DNA from: Trichoplusia ni
Taxonomy: Eukaryota; Arthropoda; Insecta; Lepidoptera; Noctuidae
Length of the DNA: 64,000 bases
Assembly: GCF_003590095.1 (NCBI RefSeq)
Contig: NC_039497.1
Location: forward strand, 6,506,691 to 6,570,690
Direction: 5' to 3'
Shown here piece after piece: positions 1-14,599 of this stretch. Under the pieces are notes generated by a model, which had not been told where the DNA came from, made no database searches, and worked only from the letters and a program-made list of their open reading frames with translations. The translations under genes and the position numbers were made by a program. The stretch's first letter is position 1, and every line of letters starts with the position of its first letter.

Positions 1-3000
1 AATGATTTTAAATCTAACGTATATTTTCACAAAACTTGTCCTAATACTTCCAAAGAAAGTTTCAAACTCATCTCCGTACCGGGGTGAACAGAGAATGTGA
101 AAGTGACATTCAAAAATTGCATACATCTCACTCAGAAACCAGTAGTCACCCAATGATTTTCTATGTCGGAATGTGGCCGATAACAAAGACGGACTACTCA
201 TATATTATGTTACATTCTTAAGTGAGATTTATGACCACTGACCATACCTTATTTGTTTCGTTTTTTCCGCGTACATTCGCGACAAAACGTTTCTTGAATC
301 ATATAAAACAAAGCGAATTCCACAATCGCAAACTGGTCTGTGACTTCTGTGAGTCCACATATAAAGGCGCGATTTTATGATCGCTTTACTTCAATAAAAC
401 GCTACTAGTTTATTTACATATTTAATTGATAAATATTAACCTACTAATATTATGTTTGTGAAAGTTTTACAATCACTGTGTAATGGATGTTTTATAGCGC
501 TTTCCCTGTGTCCATATTCTATCCTGTATGTTATTGACACACTTTGTCGTATTGTCATCGACTTGCATCGCCTATGCAAGCTATAAATTTTGATTGAATG
601 TATAGAGAGCTACAAACATCATAAAATATGACAGTAACATTTTTTTGCGTAAAATTAAAGACCTTTATTTTTAAGATCTAGTTCGTTCTCAATTACGGAA
701 ATAAATAAAGTAATTATTTTTTAGGTTGCTATGACTTTATTGTCTTTGGAGTTGGCGGTGAGAAACAAGCTGTTTAATTAATTAATCTTATTTTGACTAA
801 AGCACACATATCTTAGTTTCACCGTAGGACAGAGCAATATAGTGTAATATGGTTTTGAATTGTAATTCTCAAACCGCCTTTTACTTATAACAACATCGAA
901 TTACACTCATTAGTAGTTTCAGAGAACCAATTCACATACATTTGTATGTGCAACGAACATGACTACCCAAAAATGTTCTCCCATTGTCACACGAAGTCCA
1001 TTTCGTAAACGGTTTCCTCCACATTGTGACAGCAACATATCGCAACTGCGTGCTTGCTCGCTACAATAACTAATTAATTTGCACCGTGATTAGTCGGTGC
1101 AGTGTGCAATTACAAAACGTGTTGCACAGTTTTGTGGTAATGCGTTCGTTGTGCCACCGGATTACGACCAGAGAGGTTACCATCACGGCTTAGGATTAGA
1201 TTATTCATGGCGTTAAATAGAGATGCCGCTCTACTCTAAGTAATTCACCGTCTCGCTTCAGCGACTACCGTAATATTACGTTCAGAGTTTTCGGTAGCCC
1301 AGTGCACAGATCAGATTATGTGAGATGATCATTGCACATGTAGTGTTTTGAGTTATGCAATAAAGTAAGGTAACATGTTCTATTGTATTAGGATTACAGT
1401 TCTGGTGTACAATGTCGTTATGACTGTTGCACAGTGACATATAATTTTGTGTTGCTTCTAAACATAAATCAAAAGAACTTGTTTTTTTAATGTCAATGTA
1501 TGTTAGGTCAAGTATATATTTATTCTAATGTCAATTTCATATTTCCTGGGTTACAGTATTTCTGGTATTTGGTGATCAGTGTTCAAAAGTTTGTTATTAG
1601 GAAAGAATTTTTATCCAGTGAGACATGTATTGCTGGTCCGGTATTGATATTCGGTATTACAGATTCTTACAGTCTTAATTAGGTATGCCGTTTCTGCACA
1701 ATTCATAATAATATGTTGACTGTTGACATTACTGATTTATCTCAATCCAATAAATTACTAATGCTTTGTTATTGCTGTGCATCAACCATTGTTTCACTCA
1801 CTTTATCGGCAATAGAAATAACACAATACTTATGAATTTAGTAAACAATGCCTGCTTTGAATATTTACGCTTAACTATACTAATATTTAGAAGAATGCAT
1901 TAAACAATTTTATTTTATTATTTTTCTGTAATAATTCATTTGTATATTTGTTTTAGTGAATTTTAAGTAAAGTTGTCTAAGATTTTAATTGAGACAACAT
2001 TATGTCATTACTTTATGATTAATTGGTCTCTTAATCCCAAAATAGCCAAAAACTTTGTATTAAAATATTAATTTAGTTGTAGGCGGCTAACGAGACATAG
2101 TATTTATGTTTTGGTTTAATTTGAAATCTCACGATTATACTATAATTTAAATTCAGTTTTGCCCACGGTTTATCTTAAGATATCTATTTTAATATTATAA
2201 AGATGTAAATGTTTGTGACGTGGTACGGGATAATCTTAGGATCTATTGAAACGATTTTGGAAAATTTAAAAGCTTCGTTTTAAGTGCTATAAGCCGAAAA
2301 AGTGCAGCTAGATAACTATCGTATAGTAAAATTATTTTGTTTCTAAATCGTAACTATTTATTAACATACTATCTACATGTTTCGTTTAGTATTCTATCGA
2401 TTGCTTTGCATTGATCTAGAACTTATATTATATTGATAGCTGTAGGTGTAGCTATGTTGTTGATTTCATACATTTTGTGTAAACAATACCTGTGGATTCC
2501 AGGGCGTCTGCCACAGGCCCCGTCTCGGAATACTTGGCAATGATACAGAACTTCAAGTTCCCTTCAAGTGAAGTAAAGCTAATTTATGTTGTCTTCACAC
2601 AGGACTGATCGGTAGCTGTCTAGATTTTAAAGTAGGGACTCTTACTTGCAATGTAATAAGGTTTATTTTACCAGTGAATACTGTAGTTTATATTTGCTAC
2701 ATAGAATAAATATCCCATAAGGAATATTGCATGAATTTGATGCTAGCTAGTATAATACACAGCCGTAAAATGCGGTATTGCTAAATAAAGTAAACAAAAC
2801 AAATAACATTTATGAGTTTATGATGTTGACAGGGATCATCTCAAAAACTGCCGAACCGATTTTGAAAACTGAATAGAAAATTCACCAATAAAAGGCGAAT
2901 TGGGCACGCCTCATTTGGTTACAAATAAATCATTATTTTCTTCAAGAAATTAATTATAACATAATCTCTGCTTTGCTCTAGTTTGGGTCTCGTATTTCTG

Positions 3001-6000
3001 CCACACTATAATTGCTTGAATTATTAATATCCAATAGCCTCAGGCTTTAAATCAATATTGTCCTTTGCAAACAAAATACCATTTTCTTGCATGCCACAGT
3101 GATTGATTGCAAATATTCCAAACCTTTTGTATATTTGACACGCGTGTGAAGGCTATTGCAATTTGTCAATTAATTAGCCGATTTGCTATGAGGTCAGCCG
3201 ATGTTTGGACACTTAGTTATATCAATAAAATGTGTTTATTTTATATTATTTGAATGACATGTAGGTGTGTCTAGGCCTAGACAAAAGGAGACCTTAAAAA
3301 TAAATAATGTGATTATGCTTTTGAACATATTAAATAAATAATTTGAGTAGGTATGCTACTGAAGATATAAATGTAAAATGGTGTGTTTTTTTATATGATA
3401 AAAGATATTTGCTATTAGAGTTACATAGCACATTTTAATGTAAACCTTAATTAGTATACTTTTGCTGTAACATGGACATTTTCGACGTAACTGAGTAAGC
3501 GGAAAATAAACACTGTTTTTGCTTTTATCGTTCGATAGTTTATCAGTAAACAGATGCAAATAGGTTAATATTGTGCAGGTTAGCGATAAGAAACAGCCTT
3601 AAATTCTAAGTATTGTAACACAACTCTTTTAAAAACATGCGTATACTAAGCTATTTACAACCTGTATGTTAATCTTGTGGAAGTCAAGGAAGTATGGGAG
3701 CAGTATAATAAAAACGTCATGATAATTATCAGCCTATATATCCCATTGCTCAGTTAAATTGCAAGACATCTCCTTCGCACTATTAGAACACCTATCTAAA
3801 TTCTTTTATTGGTTAGGTATTTCAAAAAAGGTAAAAAATCTTTCTGTATCTTTTTATTTAAACACAAATTCATTTTAAGTGCAATATGTGATTCCGAGGT
3901 AATCTTTATTGTAGGTTTTAAATTTGGTTTCTTGGTCGTGTTTTACCTTAGAACTTGGTTTTAAGATAAAAACAAACACCAAGATTGTTTGCCTTTATTT
4001 ACACCTTAACCAAATGTAGTATAGGTACGATTTTAGTTTGTTTTTATTACATTTTGAGTACGGGCAAAGGGTCAAATTATTTACTGCTGAAATAAAAGCT
4101 AAGCAGAACGCTAAAAGTAAAACGGCATATGTCAGGCTCACAATTGATTTTCTCGCAAGATTTTCTTTAGGTTCTGATTAAAAGTACAAGCACTCAATAG
4201 ATGAGTTCAGACTTACCATTCAGCTTTCAAACATAAAATGCAATACGTTTTGTCCTGTTTCTTTTGTAGGCAAATTGGTCAAACATGGTGATCGAAGTCT
4301 ACACTTTACTGCCGATGTTTATTTTGCGGTCAAGACTTAACCTTGCTGTTTAAGCTTCGAAAGTTATAATAAATCTAATATTGCATTTGTTCGAATGATT
4401 TGTGGCTAAACGTTTGGTTAAGAAGGCATTTGTTTCTTGTCAATAGACGCTTTTAGTGGAATAGTAAACGTTTGTTAATGTATGAGGCGTAAGTTGTGTT
4501 GTGTGTCGGTTTGCGGTGGTAGAAGTAGAATTGAAAACGCTTCTTGTGATTTTAATTTTAATGAATATTTTGTTTTGTTGTGATTTTTATTTTTGTAGAT
4601 TTTCCGCTGTTCTTCGAATTTATCAATTTCGTTTTTTTTATAAACTACCCACGCACTAATGCATTTAAATCTTGTGTCGCGGTTGGTTTCACAATGATTC
4701 AAATGTCTCACACCTCAAGTCAAGTATTCGTGGATATCACTGTTTACTAATATCAATGGGTACCAAAACAATTATAAACGGCTACTAAATAAAAGAAAAA
4801 CAACTTTCCCCCAAAAGTCCGAAATTCCTAACTAAATAGCCTGATTGAAGCGCATTCAAATGTCTTTAGCATGTCATTGTTCGATAGTTCCAGAATGAGT
4901 CATGTAATACAAACGGTCCATTGATTGACAGCTTATACTCATTGTAGATATCAAATCTCTAATCCTTAATGCCTGCGTCTATACAAGAAATGTACTTGTC
5001 AAATCAATCAAAATGTTTCGAACAAAAAGACTAATCATCAGACATATATCAATGTACTGGTTTAATATTAATTATGTAATCAAACGAGGTCAGCACTAGT
5101 TAGTGATGTAACCGAGATGTATCGATGTTAGATCCGGCTGCTGGTTCCGATCTATACACACGTAACGATACAGCACTACTCTATTAGATGGGCGTGTTCT
5201 AACTCGACAACCGATCCGTTGTATTGATATCGATATTTAACAGTCGATTTGTCGAATTTATTAGTTTTCCCAGTTTATACGATTAGTTGGCGATTTGATT
5301 CTATTATTTATTTCAACTACGATTGGGTAATATTTTATGTAAGTTAAAAGTTATTTTGATTGGTGTAGCAATTATTTTGTGTCCTAGTTTTGTTGCGAAA
5401 TAAATTAATGTAATCTCTTGTAAAGTAGAATTTTGATAATTTGAAGCTTTTGAATTATTCTATCAGTTTATTCGGCTTGGAATTCGATTTTGTTAAGCAA
5501 ATGATTCTGTATTTTACATGTATCAATATTCTGTAAATAGTTTAAATACATTTTAATTTACATTTATTTAAATATAGTTTAAAGAGACCTTACTGCCAAA
5601 GGCTTGTAAGCCAAATTGGCACATCAAGTTATTCAAGACCCATTTCATTTGTTTTATGTCTTTACCATCCTTGCTGCTGTAAAATTATCTTTGCCAAGCA
5701 GAAAATGCTTTTGCATTTCGTCTTTCGATAGAGCACTATTAGTTTATAGCGGATAATATTATTTATTATTGAATTTTTCATGTTTCATGTATCGAAAGCA
5801 TTTGACTCAAGAGATACTCAATTTCGTTCACTAAACGCTTTGACTGGTTCCCCTTTTAATTTATATTCATTGTTCATACTCACTTAAATGAAACAAAACT
5901 ATTCTCTTCAGCTCTTGTTACATTTAAAATACATTAACATACAAATTGTTCAATAGTGCAGTTTTATTATCGTTGTGTGTACGAGACTTCGAGTCTGTCT

Positions 6001-6680
6001 GTCCGTCGCATGAATTATTCAGGCCTGCTGTGGCATCGTTTGCAGTAAGTGCTCAATAAGGGCAAGTCGATATCTCGTAGAATTCACAAGTTATTACCTG
6101 TTTACTTTTTGTATGACTGCACTATTTGGATCACGGAACTTGTGGGTTCTCACACGTTTTTTTAAAACGTATTTTCAAAGATTTGAGCTTTTGATTAGAC
6201 ATAAAATAAAGTCATTTTCTTTCACAGCTTAGTCATTATTGTTTCTCTGCATTTGTTTTGTTCATTATTTAGAAGCTGCGTAGTTACTTGCATTAAAGCT
6301 GGTTTAAATGAGCTTGACAAAAATTAAACAGTTGCCGTTCATTGCGTTAATGATAAAGTACTTATAATACCAATGTAATTCAATTCACACACACAAGCCG
6401 TAAATAAAAAACGTCCGGCTTCACAGCCTTATACTCTAAGTTTGTTTAATAAGAACTATCACTCACTGACGCGTAAACGAAAATAAGCGAAAGCTTCAAT
6501 TAACTTACATAATGACATAATACTTATAATAAGGAAACAACTATGTTACCTAGTCCAATTACACTGATGTAATGTAAAATCGAGTAAGTGATCATAACGT
6601 GTGACGTGTTGGTAACAATTATGTGTGTCTTGTAAATACTTGGTTTTACTAGTAAATCTTTAGGCCATTTACACACGGTA
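1..6680. other. Non-coding upstream DNA
   Basis: AT-rich DNA with only short chance frames (up to 78 codons, none with splice context or recognisable residues). A few repeat remnants, and a loose cluster of ATCGAT words at 5100-5240. May hold 5' UTR exons or enhancers of DAAM, which cannot be recognised from sequence alone. Confidence 0.5.
2810..2930 (+). repeat. Possible transposon remnant
   Basis: GGGATCATCTCAAAAACTGC and CGAACCGATTTTGAAAACTG resemble the degenerate body of moth Helitron-like or LINE remnants. No ends visible. Confidence 0.25.
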
Positions 6681-6688
6681 CTCTATAC

Positions 6689-7001
6689 AACCGCGGTTGG
6701 ATTTGAAGCCGATATAACGTCGCATTGGCCTGATGCTCTGCGATATTTCCGAAAGGGTGATATATAATTTTATTTTTACATTTTTATTGATAATTGCATG
6801 GTGAAGAAGTATACTTTGGACATTTCAATGTACATATATTTTTTGCATATTAAAGTCGGATGGGATCGGAGGGAATTTTGATTTTTTAATTGGTCTTTTA
6901 TAATGGTGCATTTAAGATTTTTACAAACTTTCAGCTTTATCAGAATTTCCGAAACCTTAACCGCGGTTAAGCGGTTAAAAATTAATATTAACCGCGGTTA
7001 A
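6689..7001. promoter_or_regulatory. Palindrome cluster (TTAACCGCGGTTAA x2 and CAACCGCGGTTG)
   Basis: Perfect 14-base palindromes TTAACCGCGGTTAA at 6957-6970 and 6988-7001 (31-base spacing), with a half site GCGGTTAA between them, and CAACCGCGGTTG at 6689-6700. They could be dimeric transcription-factor sites or transposon ends; the factor is unknown. Confidence 0.4.
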
Positions 7002-7369
7002 GCGATGCTCTCACGTTTACCAAAACCGCCTATCAAGACTGTTTGCGGTGCAGTGTACTAATCGCCTTATTGCGTGGTTATAAACAAAGAACTGTTAAAT
7101 ATTATCCAGCTGTTAATTGTTAATCTGAAGTATTCGTAGCGTCACGCACGACAGATTTGTAAAGACTGTACATTGCTTATTACACGCAATTGTAATTTGT
7201 TGCTTAGTTCTATTTTACTGATTGGTTTAAGTTTAATACTAAAATGCGTATTAGCATGGGTTGAAGAAAATCAATCTTCAGGCGGGAAATTTTATGTTTA
7301 GGAAACTGATTTTAAGACAAATCGATTTTCCAATTAGAGAAGAAAAGACAATTGTATGGACTTGTAGTA

Positions 7370-7575
7370 TTAAGATACACGTGCTCCTGGAGTGCACGGG
7401 GGTCGCGAAATGCCAGGCAGCGATCCTCGGTTCACCGAGCTCCGTCACAGAAGCCTGCGAACGTCCCATTAGACTTCTGAGAGGAGGGACTTGGGATGGC
7501 TGGACTGACAGCCTCTCAAAGCCACCCGACGCACAATGGGCCGACTTGGAGCCTACGTGCGGAAAAAGGAGCCCA
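7370..7575. repeat. GC-rich island, probable transposon remnant
   Basis: About 200 bases far richer in GC than the flanks, open on both strands (57-60 codons each), which explains the overlapping ORFs at 7261-7685. No splice sites, terminal repeats or family I can name. A decayed retroposon body is the likeliest reading. Confidence 0.3.
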
Positions 7576-7701
7576 TCACTATCACCAGTACAAAACAATG
7601 TATAATAATAAAAATATACAACTTTATTGTACATAAAAAAAATATTAGCATACACGCAATCAAGTATGAAAGCAGAACTGACCATATAATATACGCGCCA
7701 T

Positions 7702-10700
7702 TATTTGTAACTGTCTCAGTGCAATGCACTTTATTTCATTACAGAAAATAATTTCAGTTTACTTAAAACAATATTATGCTTAAATAATATTTTAATCATT
7801 AAACATTTGTCAGTTTTGTCTTTCCGGTCACGTATCAAAAGATAACAGCAATTGAACCTTAGTGTAACGTGACCTTTGTCTTGAAGAGGTCGTAAATCTA
7901 TCGCCCCACCTTAACTTCAGATTCCCATGCTAAGCCAAATGCCTACGCTAATTACAACTAAACAACGTTACTTAAATTGACCAGGTGGTCTACCACACCA
8001 CCTACTCTTAAACTAACATTATTGTGGAAGGGAGAAGTCGATCTAAGCCGTGTATCGCTCTGTCCCGTTTTCACATCTCCAGGTAGAGACATCCTGACCA
8101 CTCAAATGTCCCCAATTACTTCAAAACCAATTTACATAAGCTTCACTCATACACCAATTACATACGTCGTTTGATTAATGATTCACCAAATCGATAAGAA
8201 GGCATTAAAACTGTTTTTGTAACAAGTTAAATCTTCATTAATATGCTATATGCTAATCATGGCTTCAAGGTTATTCAGAGATCTTAATTTAATCGATATT
8301 GCTTGTATTGGTATTTCGAGTTCGAGTAAATTTGCACGAATATACATCGTAGCTAAAGTTGCACCAGTAATCATCATATCAGAATCTTATTTTTTTATTT
8401 TATTATTAAGTTGTTTACACGCAAAACAGTAAAAAATATACTGCTGGTAATTACTACGCTACTTACGGCATTATGTAAAAGAAGGCTGTGTCCAGCAATC
8501 TGGAATGTCATAAGAGGTTTAATATGACGAGTTCCATTTTAAGGAACAGAAAAAATTGGAGGCCTTACCCAGTAGTGGGTAAATCTACGCTGGTCACGGT
8601 AGATAGAAGGTTTTTACTTAAAGACAATTCCAATTAAGCAGCATATTGTAAATAAGCTATACAAGTCAAAACTATCAGATACGTCATACACCTACAAACA
8701 ACGAATGTTTCAAGAGAAATGTGTCAAACGCTTTCAAATCCACAAGAAATTTAACACAGAAGAAATTAAAAGCAAACTTAGTATCTGCATTATTTGTATG
8801 TGAAAAAGTTTCCGCTATATCTCATAGAGAAACAAAAGAAATAGGGTAACAGACAAACGAGAATGCTATCTAGAAATCTTTTGAAAGAGGTTTTCGACAA
8901 AATAGTTTAGATATAATATTTCAAGTGTAAAAACGAAAGTGAAAGAATTCGCGTAACTGTGACCATGGCAGACTATTGTTATGAACTTGTAAGGAGGTTA
9001 GCACTTTATTTACTATACTTTTTTCCAATGAAGAGAACCGGGAAAGGAACGAGGAAATTCTCAACTCAAGGACTGTACTAGATTTACTAATCTGAACTCT
9101 TACAATCCTCCATCATTCTTTAATCAAACATTTCTTCACATATGCCTGTTAAAAGCTGTTGTCAGGTTTCCAAAAACGGTTTTTCTAATATCACCTATCC
9201 TTTTCATCTTTTTAGATTACTTTTTCTGTTTCCTGACCTAATTAATTAAATAAGTATAACAAGTTGAAGCCTACATTATCCCAATGCCAACGAAGTTTCT
9301 CTCTTTTCTTCCATTTTTTTCTATTGGGATCAAATGTGTTTTAAATAAGACTCGGTTTATCGCTCCTTCTTCGTCTAGGCCTACCACGTGTACACTAATA
9401 TGGCTTAATTGACGTGTTCACAACGCACCACTTTCCACCCAAAACATCCTGTAAGTGTGATCACCAAAACTTTAGTCAACAAATTCACTTTCTCCACATC
9501 CTATCGGTCACCCATGCAGCCATGGTCCGTGCCGCCCATACTAATGGTACCCTGACACACTACCCGATGAAAGTCCACGTTCGTTACACTTTTGTTCAGG
9601 CCCATTGTTTTTGTGTTCAAATCACATTTTTGTTTTAGTGTCTCCTTGTTTTGTTTTTTACTGTTCTTAGTGCCTTTCGACACGTCTTTGTTTATGTACT
9701 GTAGTGGAATGAGGTTGTTTGTTGCTGTGTTATTTTTTTAGCTGCTTTAGTAGGTGTTTGTTTCTAAAATGCTTTTGTTTGTATTCAGCCTTAATTTTGT
9801 TTGCTGCTTATGGCTTGTTTACGAGTAGTTGGGAATTTAGCTTACGTTTCTCGTCTATTTACTTGACTCTACTGAACTTTGTAAATATCCATAATATTTT
9901 CTAAAGTTGAATATCCTATCAATCTATGAGAAAAATGTTCATGTGATTTCGGTATCTCAATTACCTTGCCTTTAATTACCAGACAACTGTGTGACTAATC
10001 AATCACGCATATTCACAACCGTTATACAAACCAAACGGCACGCATTTCACAGAAACAGCTGAACATCGTTGTTTATCTCCCTCTATGATCAATTCGCAAC
10101 ATTTCAGTAAATGCCGAACTTAAAGTTCAGCGGAACAATGGCGGCGCTGTTGAAACGTTACGATATCAGCCTTAATGATGGGTGTGCATGAATTACTAAC
10201 AGATATTACTGTCCTTGAGTAAAATGAATCTTCTAAAAAAATATGTCTCAGTACGGATTGCATGCCAAGCACTTTAGACATATCATACATCGCTAATTTT
10301 GATGTAGTCACTTTAATTTCGATTCTTTCAAGTTTAGCATCTTTAACGCAAAGGCATTTCACTTATAAACAGAAACTATTTCGCAGATAGTTTAATTAGC
10401 AGTAAGCAATCGTATTACGCGTAAGTTACCTGTTAGCTTGTTACCTACTGGATGACAAGATGGCGTTTTGTGAAATAATACTTACAATTTACTCAAATAA
10501 GAGAGACTTATAGGTATCGAACACACAGGATCTCACGCACTGCCAGTCGACGTAGTGACCTATACTTATCAGCTATCCACGCATTCAAGATTAAGCCTTT
10601 CGATATTGAAAAGCTTTATCAGTAAGTTATTTAACGTTGTATTGATTCGTGGAAGCCGTAAATAAGGTTCTAACTCAATGCAGCCTTAGTTCTGATATCT

Positions 10701-11123
10701 AATTTATTTCTGATCTGAATTGTTTGGAAAATAAGGCTGCATTTACTTATCTCTCTCTCATTTATTATTTGTTTTATTAATTTTAAAATGATAATAAATT
10801 AATTTACTACTGTAAAGTGGTTTAGTTTCCACGCACTCAATTTCATTGATATGCTGATGTAAATAGGATGCTCTAAAGTTTTATATTGTCAAGAATTGGT
10901 AATCCAGAAACTTCGATAACGAAATGAAACCTATAGATCACTTTCTCCTGACCTTATCCCAAATTACTTCGATCATCACAACATTTTCCATACGTCTCCA
11001 TCAACCGTCTTCAACGCTATATACACGTCCTCCTTGGCAATACAGTTCTTCGCACAATCAACCAATCATGCTTCTAGTCTACCTGTTTTCAAGAATTATA
11101 AAAAAAATGTATGTCTCATAAAA
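7702..11123. other. Non-coding upstream DNA
   Basis: AT-rich, short frames only (up to 80 codons at 10120-10362 on the minus strand, low-complexity residues). No RNA gene, splice-bounded exon or mobile element could be supported. Confidence 0.5.
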
Positions 11124-11333
11124 TCCTAACTAATATTATAAATGCAAAAGTAAATCTGTCTGCTATGCTTTCACGTCTAAACCACTGAATTGATTTTAAT
11201 GAATTTGGTACAGAGATAGAGTTCACCTGGAGAAAGAACATAGGATAGTTTTTATCCCGGACTTTTAAAGAGTTCTCTTGGAAACGCGACATAACCGACC
11301 TCGACGCGGGCGAAGCCGCGGGCCAAAAGCTAG
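11124..11333 (+). mobile_element. Short Helitron-like element
   Basis: Begins TCCTAACTAATATTATAAAT and ends GGGCCAAAAGCTAG. A GC hairpin (CGCGG...CCGCG) lies about 12 bases before CTAG. A TC start, a 3' hairpin and a CTRR end without target duplication are Helitron features. Non-autonomous, 210 bases. Confidence 0.6.
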
Positions 11334-11660
11334 ACTTACATAAAATGCAAACACGATAGTTACTGATTCTCTGATCATGCGTAGTTTTTAATCTGATCGG
11401 ATCATTGTCCCGGCGATGCCATTGTACCTTTTTATATCATCATTTAATATTATATACGCTTGCAGTAAGACACGCAATCTTTTACGGCTTAGAAATAACT
11501 TCTTAATTAATAATTTCGTATGTAATGTCATTAGTTAAGCTAACGAAGATATTGGTAGTATTTAATAGGAGGTTAGGAACTGCCGTTTAATTTAACGTAG
11601 CAAGAATACGGTAACGTACGGTTATATTAATTACGTAGTTACAAGGATCATGCAAGGTTT

Positions 11661-11830
11661 GGACTGGCCTGTTGGTCTAGTAGTTAGTGGCCGTGACTGT
11701 TATACCGGAGGTCTTGGGTTCGTTTCCCACCCAGGACATGTTTGTTTGATGAGCATGTCCATTTGTTCTGTGTTTGGGTGTAATTTATCCATATTTTGTA
11801 TGTATTTAGAAATATTTACCTATGGTTCAT
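11661..11830 (+). mobile_element. tRNA-derived SINE
   Basis: The head has a pol III A box (GGTCTAGTAGTTAG, 11674-11687) and B box (GGTTCGTTTCC, 11717-11727) with tRNA-like spacing. A tRNA-unrelated body follows (GTTTGTTTGATGAGCATG, TATGTATTTAGAAATATTTA). Typical of an abundant lepidopteran SINE type. Decayed; not a functional tRNA gene. Confidence 0.75.
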
Positions 11831-14599
11831 GAGCTTTGCTTAGGTTGGAAATAGATGGCGTTGTCTGTAAGGAGAATAACAAAGATACCTTTATCTAAAC
11901 CCAAGTAAATGCTCATAACCAATAATACATTGTAATACTTTCCACTAATATTATTGTACCAGTTGCCACACACCCTAATCACATCAAATAAATTGAAATA
12001 AACAGACATTACTATAAAATGAAGTGTCGCAATTTGTATCACGGAAAAGACCTTAAAATGTCGACTGAATGCAATTTCTTTAGACATTGTATAGATCGTA
12101 ATATGAGTCATTACTAACGTTCAAATGTGAGTTTACATGTTTTACTTTAATAGGAATTGTGCAAAACATTTGCTTTATGAGTAAATTTCAATAATGTTCG
12201 TTAATTTTATAACTTTTTGTCTAGTCTATTTAACGATTGCTTTGGTTTTTAGTGTGATTTCTTTAAGTGATACGTACGTATGTAAGCACCTTGTGGAAAT
12301 CTGGATCCTAAATAGTAGTCGTGAATCTCAAAACCCACAAATGAACAAGTGTGATGAATACGGGTACAGCCGTTTGCTCAGCTGTGGGAGATTAACAAGC
12401 TAGTGTTATTATCAAGCTTCCGTGACCAAAGGGTAAAAACTGAGCCATATTTCTCTAAGGCTTCGCTTTCTGTCCGTAACCTCAGTCTCCAGTAATCTAT
12501 TCGCCGGGCTCATTGTTTTACTGATTATGAAAATTATGTTTTTCTTAACTTAATTTCATTACTGATATGCTAGGGAGTCTTTAACTAATGGCATTTTATA
12601 TACTTTAATGGAGACTCCAGCTATTTTGAACCAAATTGATGTGAAAATAAACTAATATAGTACATAGTATATAAGTGAAAGTAAACTAAAGTAAACTATA
12701 TGCTATATAGTATGGCGCCTAATATTTATGACTAATTGGTCGCTTTAACCTTCGACATTATTTGCTAAGAAAAACCGGTCCACTGAGATTAGATGGATCT
12801 TTTATATTTTAAATGGCTATACATCAAACCCGAAACCCTTAACATGTCGATGTGTCAAATAGACCTTGTCATATTGTATCAATGAGTGATTATTTGACAG
12901 GCCTTTAAGTTTATATGACTTATTACGATATTGATTTATAAGACTTTGTTTTTATAACTAACTTAATGTCGTCCAATGCCCGTGACATTTTAGCCTCTAT
13001 TGTTAATTTAGACTATTGAAATTGCATTCATAATATAATATTTTTATTTGTTTTCGTCTCGAGTTAAATTGTGAATGGGCAATTAAAACCTGCACCTTTA
13101 AAAGGTTTAAAGATGAATAGTGATCGGTTTACGCAACACATTAGGTAGGTATGTGTTAAGTTTAACTGCTGACTAAGGTACCCAAATTGAATTAATGTGG
13201 CGGTTAATTATCCGAAAGGGCTATTTATTTTGGTGACTTGACAAGTTAATGAATAGGTTGAAAATTTGTTTATCGTAATTAATGAAGACCGAAAACTTTT
13301 AGGAGGAAATGAAGTTTTCTGTTAAAGTGGTTATGGTTTCAAATTAATAATCACAAAAACAGCTGATTCTGAATAAATAATATAACTTAATAGAATCCAT
13401 TAAATAGTTTTGGTCATTTTGTACAACACAGACATGTCGGTAAAGTTTATTCAGAAACTTTAGCAGTTAAAGTGAACTGTCGAGCGATGTGCACAAAACT
13501 GACCGAGTTTCGTTTGTTCTGTGTACAAACTGCAAACTAAATACAATTGAGAGAAAAAGCTTTTTGTTGCACAAACAACAACTTTATGTTTAAAAAACTG
13601 AATAATTTAAATGGTATCTAATTCTATTACGATAGGTGTGTTACATACAAATTAAAATTGCCAGTGTAAGTCATCATCATTGGAGCAAGTTCAGTATGAA
13701 CATAATAACGACACTACACACAATTTATCGTGACTATAACGCCGACAAGCAAGCGTAACATAGAGCCCCATCAGGAAAACCAATCCTAACAGCCTACGTA
13801 AGTTATCAACATGAATATTTATATCACTCATAATGGCAACCGTTTGAACCAGTTTCTACTTTTTAACATAAGAATTCCCATTCACCATTACCGAGATATT
13901 TCCTATTCCGATCGCTTACGTCACATCTGCCGGAAGAAAGCCGTCTCTGATAAGCGTTTTCGCTTTTCCATCTTGTATGTTGCATTGCCGAGCAAAATTA
14001 TTGGTTAACTAAATCTTTTTGTAATTAAAATGGTCGTAAAACTTTTTCGATGTTTCGTTATTAAGATTATGACAGAGCTATGTAGATATTTTCATATTTT
14101 TATGTGTGTATGAAATATCTCTAGATCTTAATGTCTAATGAAATGAATATTATTGCGTTATATTTTTATCTGTGTCTAGTAAAATTAATTGCTGAATTTC
14201 AATTTTATTATTCGAATAGCACGACTACATTACAGCTATCTAAGACTTTATAATGCGCTTGTGATTTATTCGAATTTAAAACAAGATGTCTAAATAATGT
14301 TTATTTGGGCCATTAAATGCATCTAATAATTATAGCCGATGAGATTTAGAGCGGTATCCCGACCGAGGTCACTAAATTCGCAAATGTCAATAAAAGTATC
14401 TGAAATCTTAATATGATGCTCAAATTGCGAGCTTAAGCAATCTATCTAATATTACTACTAAATTACCTATGAAACCATTTCAACGAGTACATGTAATTCC
14501 GAATATGATCGCAGTTTTGCAATTTTTTACCCTAAATTAAAAAAGATGCACTAAGAATTGGCTCAGATTGCTAGGATGTTATAATTGTTAAATAAATAA
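11831..14599. other. Non-coding upstream DNA
   Basis: AT-rich, with frames up to 94 codons (11827-12111 minus, 13811-14008 plus) without coding character. Nothing further recognised. Confidence 0.5.

Noticed and set aside
7261..7685. Overlapping 114-aa (+) and 135-aa (-) frames
   Set aside because: Both arise from one GC-rich island; neither has splice sites or recognisable residues, so it is treated as a probable transposon remnant.
11661..11735. Possible tRNA gene
   Set aside because: A and B boxes are present, but the acceptor stem does not pair and a SINE body follows directly.
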